The position numbers and the translations under genes are program-made. This document shows, piece after piece, positions 54,088 through 62,444 of a stretch of DNA of 64,000 nt. Position 1 is the first letter of the stretch, and every line of letters begins with the position of its first letter. Source of the DNA: Nocardioides panacis (lineage in GTDB: Bacteria; Actinomycetota; Actinomycetes; Propionibacteriales; Nocardioidaceae); the NCBI RefSeq assembly GCF_019039255.1, contig NZ_CP077062.1:434001-498000 (forward strand), given 5' to 3'. A model generated the notes under the pieces. That model had not been told where the DNA came from. It did no database searches and worked only from the letters and a program-made list of their open reading frames with translations.

Positions 54088-55668
54088 ATGAGCATGACTT
54101 CAGAGCACCAGCGAGAAAGCAAGGGCCTCCGGGCCGGAGCCATCGGGCTGGTCGGGAGCGTCGTGGTCGGCATCGCCTCGACCGCCCCGGCGTACAGCCT
54201 GGCCGCCAGCCTCGGCTACGTCGTCATCGTCCAGAACGGCAGCGGGATCGTCGGCGTCAAGGCGCCGTTGATCATGGTGGTCGCGTTCCTCCCGATGTAC
54301 TTCATCGCGGTCGCGTACTCCGAGCTCAACAAGGCGGAACCCGACTGCGGCACCACCTTCACCTGGGCAGCGCGCGCGTTCGGGACCCGCACCGGGTGGC
54401 TCGGCGGCTGGGGCATCATCGCCGCCGACGTGATCGTGATGGCGAACCTGTCCCAGATCGCCGGGTCGTACACGTTCAGCCTGTTCGGGCTGGACACCCT
54501 GGCGGCGAGCACGTTCTGGAGCACCGTCGCGGGGATCGTCTGGATCGTGGTGATGACCTACATCTGCTACCGGGGCATCGAGGTCTCCGTGCGGCTGCAG
54601 TACGCCCTGCTCGGCGTCGAGGTGGCCACCCTCGTGGCGTTCGCGCTGTTCGCCCTGGTGAAGGTGTACTCCGGGGACGCACCCGGAAGCATCACCCCGT
54701 CCCTGGCCTGGCTCTCGCCGTCCGGCCTGAGCCTGACCGCGATCGTGTCGGCGACCCTGATCGCGGTGTTCATCTACTGGGGCTGGGACACCGCGGTCGC
54801 CACCAACGAGGAGTGCCACGACCCGGCCACCACGCCCGGCCGCGCGGCGGTGATCTCCACGGTGCTGCTGCTGCTGACCTACGCCCTGGTCTCGGTCGCC
54901 ACCATCGCCTTCGCCGGAGTGGGTACGACGGGCATCGGGCTCGGCAACGTGAACAACGCGGACGACGTGTTCGCGGCGATGGGCCACGACGTGTTCGGCG
55001 GCGGGGTGGTCGGCTGGATCATGGTGCACCTGCTTGCGATCTGCGTGCTGACCTCGGCCTCGGCGTCCACCCAGACGACGATCCTGCCGACCGCCCGGAC
55101 CAGCCTCTCGATGGCGGCGTTCAAGGCCATCCCGGAGCGCTTCGCCCGGATCCACCCGACGTACCTCACGCCGAGCGACTCGACCATCTGGATGGGCGGC
55201 GTCTCGATCGTCTTCTACGTGGGCCTGACGCTGCTGAGCGCGAACATCCTGGCCGACACCATCGCCGCGGTGGGCCTGCTGATCGCCTTCTACTACGGGC
55301 TCACCGGCTTCGCCTGCGCCTGGTTCTACCGCCGGACGATGTGGCGCAAGCCGCGCGACGTGCTGATGCAGGGCGTGCTGCCGCTGCTCGGCGGTGTCCT
55401 GCTGCTCGCGTTCTTCCTCATCGCGGCCAAGACCTACGCCGACCCCAGCTACGGGTACACCAGCATCGCCGGCGTCGGCGGCGTGTTCCTGATCGGCATC
55501 GGGTCGCTGCTCCTCGGGGTGGTGCTGATGTTCGTCTACCAGGCGGTCTCCCCGGCGTACTTCCGGGGCGACACCCTGCCCAAGGCGCACTCCGCCGACC
55601 TGGTGCTGGTCGGCGGTGGCGGCCGGCCGGAGGGGTGCGGCTGCCGGACACCGAGGAGCGCACCGTGA
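54088..55668 (+). CDS. APC-family amino acid/polyamine permease (3' end probably frame-shifted)
   Basis: 526 residues as read, from ATG 54088, 7 bases after GGAGG. About twelve hydrophobic helices; GSVVVGIASTAPAYSLAASL in helix 1 and YWGWDTAVATNEECHDP mid-protein are typical of actinobacterial APC permeases for amino acids or amines. The last residues (PEGCGCRTPRSAP) look wrong. Adding one G to the GGGG run at 55632-55635 gives PEGVRLPDTEERTVIAPDLS and continues to a stop at 55769, for 560 residues; I think this longer version is real. Substrate unknown. Confidence 0.88.
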   Translation: MSMTSEHQRESKGLRAGAIGLVGSVVVGIASTAPAYSLAASLGYVVIVQNGSGIVGVKAPLIMVVAFLPMYFIAVAYSELNKAEPDCGTTFTWAARAFGTRTGWLGGWGIIAADVIVMANLSQIAGSYTFSLFGLDTLAASTFWSTVAGIVWIVVMTYICYRGIEVSVRLQYALLGVEVATLVAFALFALVKVYSGDAPGSITPSLAWLSPSGLSLTAIVSATLIAVFIYWGWDTAVATNEECHDPATTPGRAAVISTVLLLLTYALVSVATIAFAGVGTTGIGLGNVNNADDVFAAMGHDVFGGGVVGWIMVHLLAICVLTSASASTQTTILPTARTSLSMAAFKAIPERFARIHPTYLTPSDSTIWMGGVSIVFYVGLTLLSANILADTIAAVGLLIAFYYGLTGFACAWFYRRTMWRKPRDVLMQGVLPLLGGVLLLAFFLIAAKTYADPSYGYTSIAGVGGVFLIGIGSLLLGVVLMFVYQAVSPAYFRGDTLPKAHSADLVLVGGGGRPEGCGCRTPRSAP

Positions 55669-55947
55669 TCGCCCCCGACCTCTCCAACCTGCCCGCCGGC
55701 AAGGAGGCCGTGGACCCGGTGACGGGGAAGCACGTGCGCCGCCCCGACGAGGAGGATCCGGGCCGCTAGGCCTGCCGCCCGACCGTTGCCCGGGACCCCC
55801 GCGACGGACGGAGAGAAGAGAACGCCGGTCTCGGAAGAAAGCCGCACAGCCGGGCGTAGGCTCGATCGCACATGGCCGGTCGTTGCCCGGACCCGCACTG
55901 ACGGTGGCCGTGTCGGCAGTGCGGCCGACCACCAGCAGGGGGAGGCC

Positions 55948-56337
55948 ATGGCTGCATGCCCGGCCTGGTCGTACGACATCCGGCTCGCGATCCAGCCGGT
56001 CAGTGCGTCCAGGGCCCGTGACTTCGTGCGCCGACGGCTCGCCGAGCAGGGGCTCGAACGCCTCGAGGACGACGTCACCCTGGTGGTCAGCGAGCTCGCC
56101 ACCAACGCCATGGTGCACGCGCAGACCCCGTTCACGGTGTGCCTCCAGGCGTTCGAACGGACCTTGCTGCTGGAGGTCGAGGACGGCTGCCGGACCGTGC
56201 CCGTGCTGGTCGCCGCACGGGGACTGGACACCAACGGCCGCGGCCTGAGCATCGTCAGCCTGCTCAGCCGGGACTGGGGCGTGAACGCCCGCTCGGACGG
56301 CGGGAAGTCGGTCTGGGCGGAGTTCGACCTGGTGTGA
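55948..56337 (+). CDS. RsbW/SpoIIAB-like ATP-binding anti-sigma kinase
   Basis: 129 residues from ATG 55948 behind GGGGGAGG. N box VVSELATNAMVHAQTPF, G1 VEDGCRTVP and G2 LDTNGRGLSIVSLL. It is closely similar to the protein at 38247-38654 (both share ATNA, TPFTV and KSVWA). It probably belongs to a partner-switching network controlling stress sigma factors. The 178 bases before it hold two direct CGTTGCCCGG copies (55784 and 55881) and no certain promoter. Confidence 0.87.
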   Translation: MAACPAWSYDIRLAIQPVSASRARDFVRRRLAEQGLERLEDDVTLVVSELATNAMVHAQTPFTVCLQAFERTLLLEVEDGCRTVPVLVAARGLDTNGRGLSIVSLLSRDWGVNARSDGGKSVWAEFDLV

Positions 56338-56427
56338 GGGCGGCCGTCCACGCGGGACCAGCGTTTCGGGCGGCCCGGTCAGGGAAGAATGAGGGCAGCG
56401 GTCCTAGTGGGACCCAGGAGTCCGACC

Positions 56428-56559
56428 ATGCACCAGCAGCAGGTTCTTCGCCCCCACGACCACGCCTGGCGCCTGGTCAGTGACGCGCCACGACGTCCCT
56501 CGGACGGCCGGTTCAAGGTCTACCGGTGCGACCTGTGCCCGGCCATCTGGACGACCTGA
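56428..56559 (+). CDS. Small CxxC protein
   Basis: 43 residues from ATG 56428, with AGGAG 7 bases upstream. The sequence ends VYRCDLCPAIWTT, a single CxxC pair that could bind zinc as a half knuckle, after a His-rich start (MHQQQVLRPHDHAWRL). Small proteins of this kind are known in actinobacteria without a function. It lies 90 bases after the RsbW-like gene and might be cotranscribed. Confidence 0.55.
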   Translation: MHQQQVLRPHDHAWRLVSDAPRRPSDGRFKVYRCDLCPAIWTT

Positions 56560-56615
56560 CCGCAGGACGCGCGTGAGCCTTGACGGGTGAGCCCCCTCGG
56601 ACGTATCACGGCGTC

Positions 56616-57473
56616 ATGACTACGGGCCAGCTGCCGGTCGATCCGGGGAACCGTGACCAGCGCGCGGCGTGGGACGGCGACGAAGGGGCCTTCTGGGCCG
56701 AGCACGCCCGCACCTTCGAACGGTCCTCGGAACGTTACGACCCCCCGTTCTGGGCGGCGGCCGCCGTCGAGCCCGACTCGCGGGTCCTCGACGTCGGGTG
56801 CGGCACCGGTCGCACCACGCGGGACGCGGCCCGCCTCGCGACCGGCGGTTCCGCCCTGGGGGTGGACCTGTCGGCCGCGATGCTCCGCGTCGCCCGGGAC
56901 AGTGCGCTGCGCGAGGGTCTGACCAACGTCTCGTTCGAGCAGGCCGACGCGCAGATCCATCCCTTCGCCGCGCGGTTCTTCGACGTCGCGCTCGCCCACT
57001 CGTCCGCGATGTTCTTCGCGGACAAGACCGCGGCCTTCGCGAACCTCCACCGAGCCCTGCGTCCCGGTGGCCGGCTCGTGCTGCTGGTCTGGCAGCCGCT
57101 CCCCGCGAACGAGTGGATGGTGGAGATCGGGACCGCCCTGCGGGCCGGCCGGGAGCTGCCGGTGCCGCCCGCGGACGCGCCGCACCCGTTCTCGCTCGGC
57201 GACCCGTCGCTGGCCCGGGACCGGCTCGCCGCCGCCGGTTTCCAGGACGTCGACGTGCAGGGCGTCTCCGCACCGATGTGGTTCGGCGGCACCGTGCCGG
57301 ACACGCTGGAGTTCCTGCTCGGGGCGGCCGGCTGGCTGCTCGAGGGGCTCGACGACGACGAGCGGAGCCGGGCCGTCGACGACCTCACGGCGCGGATCGA
57401 GGCTCATCGGGGCCCGGAGGGCGTCACCTTCGGCTCGGCCGGCTGGCTCGTCACGGCGCACCGGGGACGCTGA
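56616..57473 (+). CDS. Class I SAM-dependent methyltransferase
   Basis: 285 residues from ATG 56616; the ribosome site is weak. SAM-binding motif I RVLDVGCGTGRTTRDAARL (about 68-86), the acidic end of strand 2 in ALGVDLSAAML, and motif III LRPGGRLVLLVWQPL. It resembles UbiE/Tam-like small-molecule methyltransferases. No partner gene indicates the substrate. A GC hairpin follows the stop. Confidence 0.88.
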   Translation: MTTGQLPVDPGNRDQRAAWDGDEGAFWAEHARTFERSSERYDPPFWAAAAVEPDSRVLDVGCGTGRTTRDAARLATGGSALGVDLSAAMLRVARDSALREGLTNVSFEQADAQIHPFAARFFDVALAHSSAMFFADKTAAFANLHRALRPGGRLVLLVWQPLPANEWMVEIGTALRAGRELPVPPADAPHPFSLGDPSLARDRLAAAGFQDVDVQGVSAPMWFGGTVPDTLEFLLGAAGWLLEGLDDDERSRAVDDLTARIEAHRGPEGVTFGSAGWLVTAHRGR

Positions 57474-57483
57474 CCAGTGGTGT

Positions 57484-57501
57484 CCTCCCGCGGCCGGGAG
57501 G
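57484..57501 (+). terminator. Terminator-like hairpin after the methyltransferase
   Basis: CCTCCCG and CGGGAGG form a perfect 7-bp stem around a CGGC loop, 10 bases after the stop. No U tract. The rest of the 213-base gap shows nothing else I can name. Confidence 0.45.
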
Positions 57502-57686
57502 GGCCCGGGCCGCTCGAACGGGCGGTCCCCGCCGCCCCCCGAGCGGGCCATGGCCAAGGTCGTCGCGGGAGGCCTAGCGTCGGGAGGAACACAGACCTCC
57601 CGCGCGTCCGCCGCGCCAGATGACGCCGCGCTTCCGACGCCTGCCCGTCGGCCCACGCCCGGGACTTCCGCCGAAGGAGGAAGCTC

Positions 57687-59069
57687 ATGGACAACGCCGC
57701 AGTCACCGCCCTGCGTGAGGCAGTCAGGGGGACCGTGACGACCGCGGACGACCCGGAGTACGACGAGGCCCGGATGGTCCGCAACGGGATGATCGACAGG
57801 CGGCCGGACGTCATCGTCCAGCCGGTCAACGCAGGCGACGTGATGACGACCGTCCGCTTCGCCGGCGACAACGGCCTGAGCGTGGCTGTGCGCGGCGGCG
57901 GCCACAGCGTGCCGGGCTTCGGGACGTCCGACGGCGGGGTCGTGATCGACCTCGCGGCGATGCGCGGCATCCGGGTCGACCCGATGACGCACACCGCCCG
58001 GGTGTCCGGCGGGGCGACCTGGGGAGACCTGAACGCCGCGACGTACCCCTTCGGGCTGGCCACCACCGGCGGGATCATCTCCACCACCGGGGTCGGCGGC
58101 CTGACGCTGGGCGGTGGCATCGGCTACCTCGCCCGCGGGCTCGGGCTCTCCCTCGACAACCTGCTCAGCGCCGACGTGATCACCGGCGACGGGAGCTTCC
58201 ACGTCGCCAGCGACAAGGACGACGCCGACCTGTTCTGGGCGATCCGCGGCGGCGGCGGCAACTTCGGCGTGGTCACGTCCTTCGAGTTCCGGCTCAGCCC
58301 GGTCAAGGACATCTACGGCGGCCCGATGTTCTTCGAGGTCGACCGGGCCGGTGACCTCTTCCGGCTCTTCCGCGAGTTCATCGCCGACGCGCCGGAAGCC
58401 TTCGGCGGCTTCCCGGCCTACCAGATCGCGCCTCCGCTGCCGTTCATCCCGGAGGAGCGGCACGGCAAGACGCACGCGCTCTTCGTGGCCTGCTGGGCCG
58501 GGGATCTGAACCAGGGCGAGAAGATCCTCAAGCCGTTCCGCGACCTCGCGCCGGTCGTCGCGGAGCACGTGGGGCCGATGCCCTACCCCGCCCTGAACAG
58601 TGCGTTCGACGCGTTGTACCCGTCGGGGCTGCGGCACTACTGGAAGGCCAGCTTCGTGCGGGAGCTCACCGACGACGCGATCGCCGCGCACGTCGAGCAC
58701 GGCTCGAAGGTGCCGGAGCTGACCTCCACGATGCACATCTACCCGATCAACGGCGCCTGCCACCGGGTGGAGCCCGACTCGACCGCGTTCGCCTACCGCG
58801 ACGCCAACTTCGCCACGGTGATCGCGGGCATGTGGCCGGACGCGAAGGACGACGAGGCGAACACCGCCTGGGTGCGGGACTACTACGCCGCGATCGCGCC
58901 GCACTCGGAGCAGGGCGGCTACATCAACTTCATGGCCGAGGACGACCAGGACCGGATCCGCGCCAACTACAAGGGAAACTACGACCGGCTGGCCGAGATC
59001 AAGCGCCGCTACGACCCGGGCAACCTGTTCCGGCACAACCAGAACATCGCACCGGTCGCAGCCGGCTGA
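57687..59069 (+). CDS. FAD-linked oxidase, berberine-bridge-enzyme/6-hydroxynicotine-oxidase type
   Basis: 460 residues from ATG 57687, with GAAGGAGG 7 bases upstream. A PCMH-type FAD domain (about 35-205) has SVAVRGGGHSVPGFG, whose His is the usual site of covalent FAD attachment, and GGGGNFGVVTSFEF. A C-terminal BBE segment reads YDRLAEIKRRYDPGNLF. The second, cysteinyl FAD link of plant BBE enzymes is not evident. It oxidises an alkaloid, sugar or similar compound and makes H2O2. No signal peptide. Confidence 0.9.
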   Translation: MDNAAVTALREAVRGTVTTADDPEYDEARMVRNGMIDRRPDVIVQPVNAGDVMTTVRFAGDNGLSVAVRGGGHSVPGFGTSDGGVVIDLAAMRGIRVDPMTHTARVSGGATWGDLNAATYPFGLATTGGIISTTGVGGLTLGGGIGYLARGLGLSLDNLLSADVITGDGSFHVASDKDDADLFWAIRGGGGNFGVVTSFEFRLSPVKDIYGGPMFFEVDRAGDLFRLFREFIADAPEAFGGFPAYQIAPPLPFIPEERHGKTHALFVACWAGDLNQGEKILKPFRDLAPVVAEHVGPMPYPALNSAFDALYPSGLRHYWKASFVRELTDDAIAAHVEHGSKVPELTSTMHIYPINGACHRVEPDSTAFAYRDANFATVIAGMWPDAKDDEANTAWVRDYYAAIAPHSEQGGYINFMAEDDQDRIRANYKGNYDRLAEIKRRYDPGNLFRHNQNIAPVAAG

Positions 59070-59100
59070 GGGCGACCCGGGCGTCGCGTACGCCGACCGC

Positions 59101-59727
59101 GTGACCGACACGGGGCGAGTGGGGGAGCGCAGCCGCGACCTCGAGCGGCTGCTCACCTTCGTCGACGCGGTCGCCGCGATCGCGATCACCCTGCTGGTGC
59201 TGCCCCTGGTCGACCTGGTGCCCGAGCTGCAGGAGAACGACTCGGTCGCCGGACTGCTGCGGGCTCACCAGGTCGACGTCGGCGCGTTCCTGCTGAGCTT
59301 CGTGGTGATCTGGAGCTTGTGGTCCGCCCAGCACCGGCTGATGAGGACCGTGATAGCCCAGGACCACGTGGTGTCGCGGCTGCTGATGCTCTGGACCCTG
59401 ACCATCGTCTTCCTGCCCTTCCCGACGGCCCTGGTGACGCGGGAGGGCCACGAGCCCGTGACCAAGGTCCTCTACATCGGCACGATGGCGCTGAGCTCGG
59501 CCTGCCTGGCGCTGATCGCGCACCGGGTCGGGAGGCAGCGGTCCGTGCGCGACACCGACGTGCGGCCCGACCCGGCACCGGCCTGGGCGACGACGATCGG
59601 CTTCCTGGTGGCGCTGGCGCTCTCGCTCGCCGTGCCGGCGCTGGACTACCTGCCGCTGCTCCTGCTGCTGCTCACCGAGCCGACCGTGCGGGCGGCCCGG
59701 CGGATCGGGTGGGCACCGCGGCCCTGA
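59101..59727 (+). CDS. TMEM175/DUF1211-like potassium channel protein
   Basis: 208 residues from GTG 59101. Six hydrophobic segments; the first starts RLLTFVDAVAAIAITLLVLPLVD, which aligns with the TMEM175 signature RxxxFSDGVFAIxxTLL. The normally conserved FSD is FVD here. Bacterial members are tetrameric potassium-selective channels. It is 31 bases after the oxidase gene and may be cotranscribed with it. Ion selectivity with the altered motif is uncertain. Confidence 0.82.
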   Translation: MTDTGRVGERSRDLERLLTFVDAVAAIAITLLVLPLVDLVPELQENDSVAGLLRAHQVDVGAFLLSFVVIWSLWSAQHRLMRTVIAQDHVVSRLLMLWTLTIVFLPFPTALVTREGHEPVTKVLYIGTMALSSACLALIAHRVGRQRSVRDTDVRPDPAPAWATTIGFLVALALSLAVPALDYLPLLLLLLTEPTVRAARRIGWAPRP

Positions 59728-59761
59728 ACCGGTGGCCGGCCGGCGCTCCCGGTGGTCCATC

Positions 59762-60535
59762 ATGGTGGTCATGGGACCGACGGCTGGACCGGCGCTGCGC
59801 TGGTGTCGCGCAGCGCTGCTCGCCGCCGTCGCGACAGGGTCCGGTGCCGTCGCGCACGTGAGCTCCGGCGGTCTGCTGCCGGGGCGTACGGCGTTCCTGC
59901 TGCTCTTCGCCGTGTGCCTGTCCGCCGCCGGCGCCCTGCTCGGCCGGCGGGCCACCACGCTGCGGGTCGTCGTGCTGTTGATGGCCGGGCAGACGTTCAT
60001 CCACGGCGCCCTGACCGCGATGTCGGGGCACAGGGGCGACCCGCCGCTGGCCAGGACCGTGGTGCCGCGGGTGCCGGTCCGGGCGGCGCACGTGCCGGCC
60101 GGCGACGGCCGGCGCGTCGGCTCGCTCTACGACCAGCTGTACGCCCAGCAGCCCGGTGCGGCACGGACCCAGCTCACCGTCCCCGCCCCGGTCCAGCACC
60201 TGCTCGCCGACCTGACCGGACCGCACGCCGTGATGGCCCTCGCGCACCTGGCCGCCGCCGCGGTCGTGGGCCTGTGGCTCGCCCGTGGCGAGCGCGCCCT
60301 CTGGTCGATCTTCGCGATCGCCGCCGACGGTCTCGGCGCGGTCGTCTGCCGTCCCCTCGCCGCGTGCGTCCGGGCGCTGGCCGTGCTGGCCGCGCTGGCC
60401 CACGGCGCGCTGGACCCGCGAGCCCGGCTCCGACCGGCGGCCGGCGGGTGGCGCCCGGTGCGTCCACCTGCCTCGGCCCTGCTCACCGGGAGCCTGGTCC
60501 GTCGCGGGCCGCCGCCCGCCCTTCTCGCCGCCTGA
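59762..60535 (+). CDS. Membrane protein of unknown function
   Basis: 257 residues from ATG 59762 (GGTGG 6 bases upstream; ATG 59771 also possible). Hydrophobic helices at about 15-40, 45-65, 70-90, 160-180 and 190-220. LLMAGQTFIHGALTAMSGH and GPHAVMALAHLAAAAVVGLWL resemble small actinobacterial membrane proteins that I recall near copper genes, with histidines at helix ends. Function unknown. The C-terminal tail is basic and Pro-rich. A hairpin separates it from the lipoprotein gene. Confidence 0.6.
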   Translation: MVVMGPTAGPALRWCRAALLAAVATGSGAVAHVSSGGLLPGRTAFLLLFAVCLSAAGALLGRRATTLRVVVLLMAGQTFIHGALTAMSGHRGDPPLARTVVPRVPVRAAHVPAGDGRRVGSLYDQLYAQQPGAARTQLTVPAPVQHLLADLTGPHAVMALAHLAAAAVVGLWLARGERALWSIFAIAADGLGAVVCRPLAACVRALAVLAALAHGALDPRARLRPAAGGWRPVRPPASALLTGSLVRRGPPPALLAA

Positions 60536-60596
60536 CCCGCCCTCGGCCCAGGCGCACCCCGCCTCGCTTCCCTCCCTCCGCGCACCTCCGTGCCGC

Positions 60597-60619
60597 GGCC
60601 CCCGGGTGACCCCGGGGCC
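60597..60619 (+). terminator. Hairpin between membrane-protein and lipoprotein genes
   Basis: GGCCCC pairs with GGGGCC outside and GGG with CCC inside, with one mismatch and a 3-base loop. It is 61 bases after the stop. It could end the upstream transcript. Confidence 0.4.
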
Positions 60620-60661
60620 CTACCGCGTCCCGGTGCGCCCCGTCTCGCAAGGAGAACCACC

Positions 60662-61081
60662 ATGTCCACGACCGTCCTGAACGCACGCACCCGGACCGCC
60701 GCCGTCCTCGTCACCACCGGGCTGCTCCTCGCCGGGTGCAGCAGCAGCAACGGCACGGCGTCGTCGACGGGGTCGGCGAGTGCCGGCCCGAGCGCCGGGT
60801 CGAGCGCGACCAGCCGGCCCGGCACGACGATCGCCGTGACCGTCCGCGGGAACACGGTGACGCCGAACGGCGAGCGCGTGAAGGCGTCCGTCGGCGACCC
60901 CGTCACCCTCGTCGTCGACGCCGACCGCGCCGGGGAGCTGCACGTGCACTCCACCCCCGAGCAGGAGCTCGCCTACCCGAAGGGAAGGACGACGCTGCGC
61001 GTCACGGTCGACAAGCCCGGCATCGTCGACGTCGAGGACCACGTCGCCGACGTCGTCGTGGTCCAGCTCGAGGTGTCGTGA
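60662..61081 (+). CDS. Cupredoxin-like lipoprotein
   Basis: 139 residues from ATG 60662 behind AAGGAG. Lipobox LLLAGC places the lipid-bearing Cys near residue 26, followed by a Ser/Gly/Ala-rich tether and a beta-sandwich with GDPVTLVVDADRAGELHVHS and TVDKPGIVDVEDH. The shape is that of a cupredoxin, but the domain has no cysteine after the lipobox, so it is not a blue-copper site; His residues in HVHS and VEDH could bind a metal. Its stop shares a base with the start of the next membrane protein, so the two are coupled. Confidence 0.78.
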   Translation: MSTTVLNARTRTAAVLVTTGLLLAGCSSSNGTASSTGSASAGPSAGSSATSRPGTTIAVTVRGNTVTPNGERVKASVGDPVTLVVDADRAGELHVHSTPEQELAYPKGRTTLRVTVDKPGIVDVEDHVADVVVVQLEVS

Positions 61082-62436
61082 TGCTGGTCTACGCGCACGG
61101 CATCGGCGGCGCGAAGGACCTGCCCGTGCCGCCCGAGTACGCCATCGCCTGCGCCTCGGCGGCCCTGGCGGTCTCCTTCATCGTGCTGGCGCTCGCGTGG
61201 CGCACGCCGCGGTACGACGCGGCCACCCAGGGCAGACCGCTGCCCGCCCGGCTCGACGCCGTCGTCGGGTCGGCCGGGTTCGCGGCGACCGTCCGGGGGA
61301 TCGGCCTCGCGTTCGCGGCGTACGTCACCTGGGCGGCCGTCGCCGGGCCCGACCTGCTCATCAACCCGGTCTTCGGGGTCGCCTACGTGTGGCTGTGGGT
61401 CGGGCTGGTGCCGGCGTCGCTGCTCGTCGGCCCGTTCTACCGGGCCGTCAATCCGGTGCGGACCCTGCACCTCGGGCTGTCCCGGGCGCTCGGTCAGCAC
61501 CCGGACCAGGGGCTCGTCGCGCTGCCCCGGTGGGTCGGCTACTGGCCCGCGGCCCTCGGGCTGCTCGCGTTCGTGTGGATGGAGCTCGTGTTGCCGCACG
61601 GGACCTACCTGACCCCGCTGCGGGCGTGGTTCGCCGGCTACGTCGCGATCGGCCTGGTCGGGGCGGCGGTGTTCGGTGCCCGGTGGTTCGCGGCGTTCGA
61701 CCCGTTCGAGGTGTACTCCACGCTGGTCGGCCACCTGTCGGTGTTCGGGCGGCGCACGGGCCCGTACCCGGACGACCAGCACCAGCCGCAGGGCGACGGA
61801 CGGCTGGTGGTCCGCTCACCCCTGGCGAACCTCGACGGGGTCCCGGTCCGCCCCGGCCTGGTCGCCGTCGTCGCCGTCCTGTTCGGCTCCACGGCGTTCG
61901 ACAGCTTCAAGGACTCGAACACGTGGCTCGCCTTCGTGCAGGGTGCGGGCTGGAACTCCGAGGTCCTGAACACGGCCGCGCTGCTGGGCTTCTGCCTCGC
62001 CGTCGGGGTCACGTTCACGGCGGCCACCATGGCCACCCGGGTCTCCGACGGCCTGCCCCGCTGGACGCTTCCCGACCGGTTCGCGCACGCGGTCGTCCCG
62101 ATCATCGTCGGCTACATCACCGCGCACTACCTGTCGTACTTCGTCGAGGTCGGCCAGCAGACGCTCGTGCTGCTCTCCGACCCGATGGGCACCGGTGCGA
62201 ACCTGCTCGGCACCGGGAACCTGACCGTGAGCTACTGGCTGTCCACCCACCCGACGGAGCTCGCGGTCATCAAGGTCCTCGCGGTGGTCACCGGCCACGT
62301 CCTAGGGGTGATCGCCTCGCACGACCGGGCCATCAGGCTGCTGCCCAGGCCCGACCAGCTCACCGGCCAGCTGCCCCTGCTGATGGTGATGGTGGTCTAC
62401 ACCGCCACCGGTCTGTACCTGCTGTTCGGTGCCTGA
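61081..62436 (+). CDS. Polytopic membrane protein, fenitrothion-hydrolase-like family
   Basis: 451 residues from ATG 61081 (TGATG overlap with the lipoprotein). The start MLVYAHGIGGAKDLPVPPEY and about ten hydrophobic helices match a family that, as I recall, is often labelled fenitrothion hydrolase in actinobacteria; that label comes from a plasmid gene and is weak evidence of function. FGARWFAAFDPFEVYSTL and GYITAHYLSYFVEVGQQ are notable. Coupling to a cupredoxin-like lipoprotein suggests a metal or electron-transfer role instead. Function open. Confidence 0.72.
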   Translation: MLVYAHGIGGAKDLPVPPEYAIACASAALAVSFIVLALAWRTPRYDAATQGRPLPARLDAVVGSAGFAATVRGIGLAFAAYVTWAAVAGPDLLINPVFGVAYVWLWVGLVPASLLVGPFYRAVNPVRTLHLGLSRALGQHPDQGLVALPRWVGYWPAALGLLAFVWMELVLPHGTYLTPLRAWFAGYVAIGLVGAAVFGARWFAAFDPFEVYSTLVGHLSVFGRRTGPYPDDQHQPQGDGRLVVRSPLANLDGVPVRPGLVAVVAVLFGSTAFDSFKDSNTWLAFVQGAGWNSEVLNTAALLGFCLAVGVTFTAATMATRVSDGLPRWTLPDRFAHAVVPIIVGYITAHYLSYFVEVGQQTLVLLSDPMGTGANLLGTGNLTVSYWLSTHPTELAVIKVLAVVTGHVLGVIASHDRAIRLLPRPDQLTGQLPLLMVMVVYTATGLYLLFGA

Positions 62437-62444
62437 CCGGGGCG

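Noticed and set aside
55666-55769. Separate 34-residue gene after the permease
   Set aside because: It is better explained as the true permease C terminus after a one-base loss at 55632-55635; there is no ribosome site.
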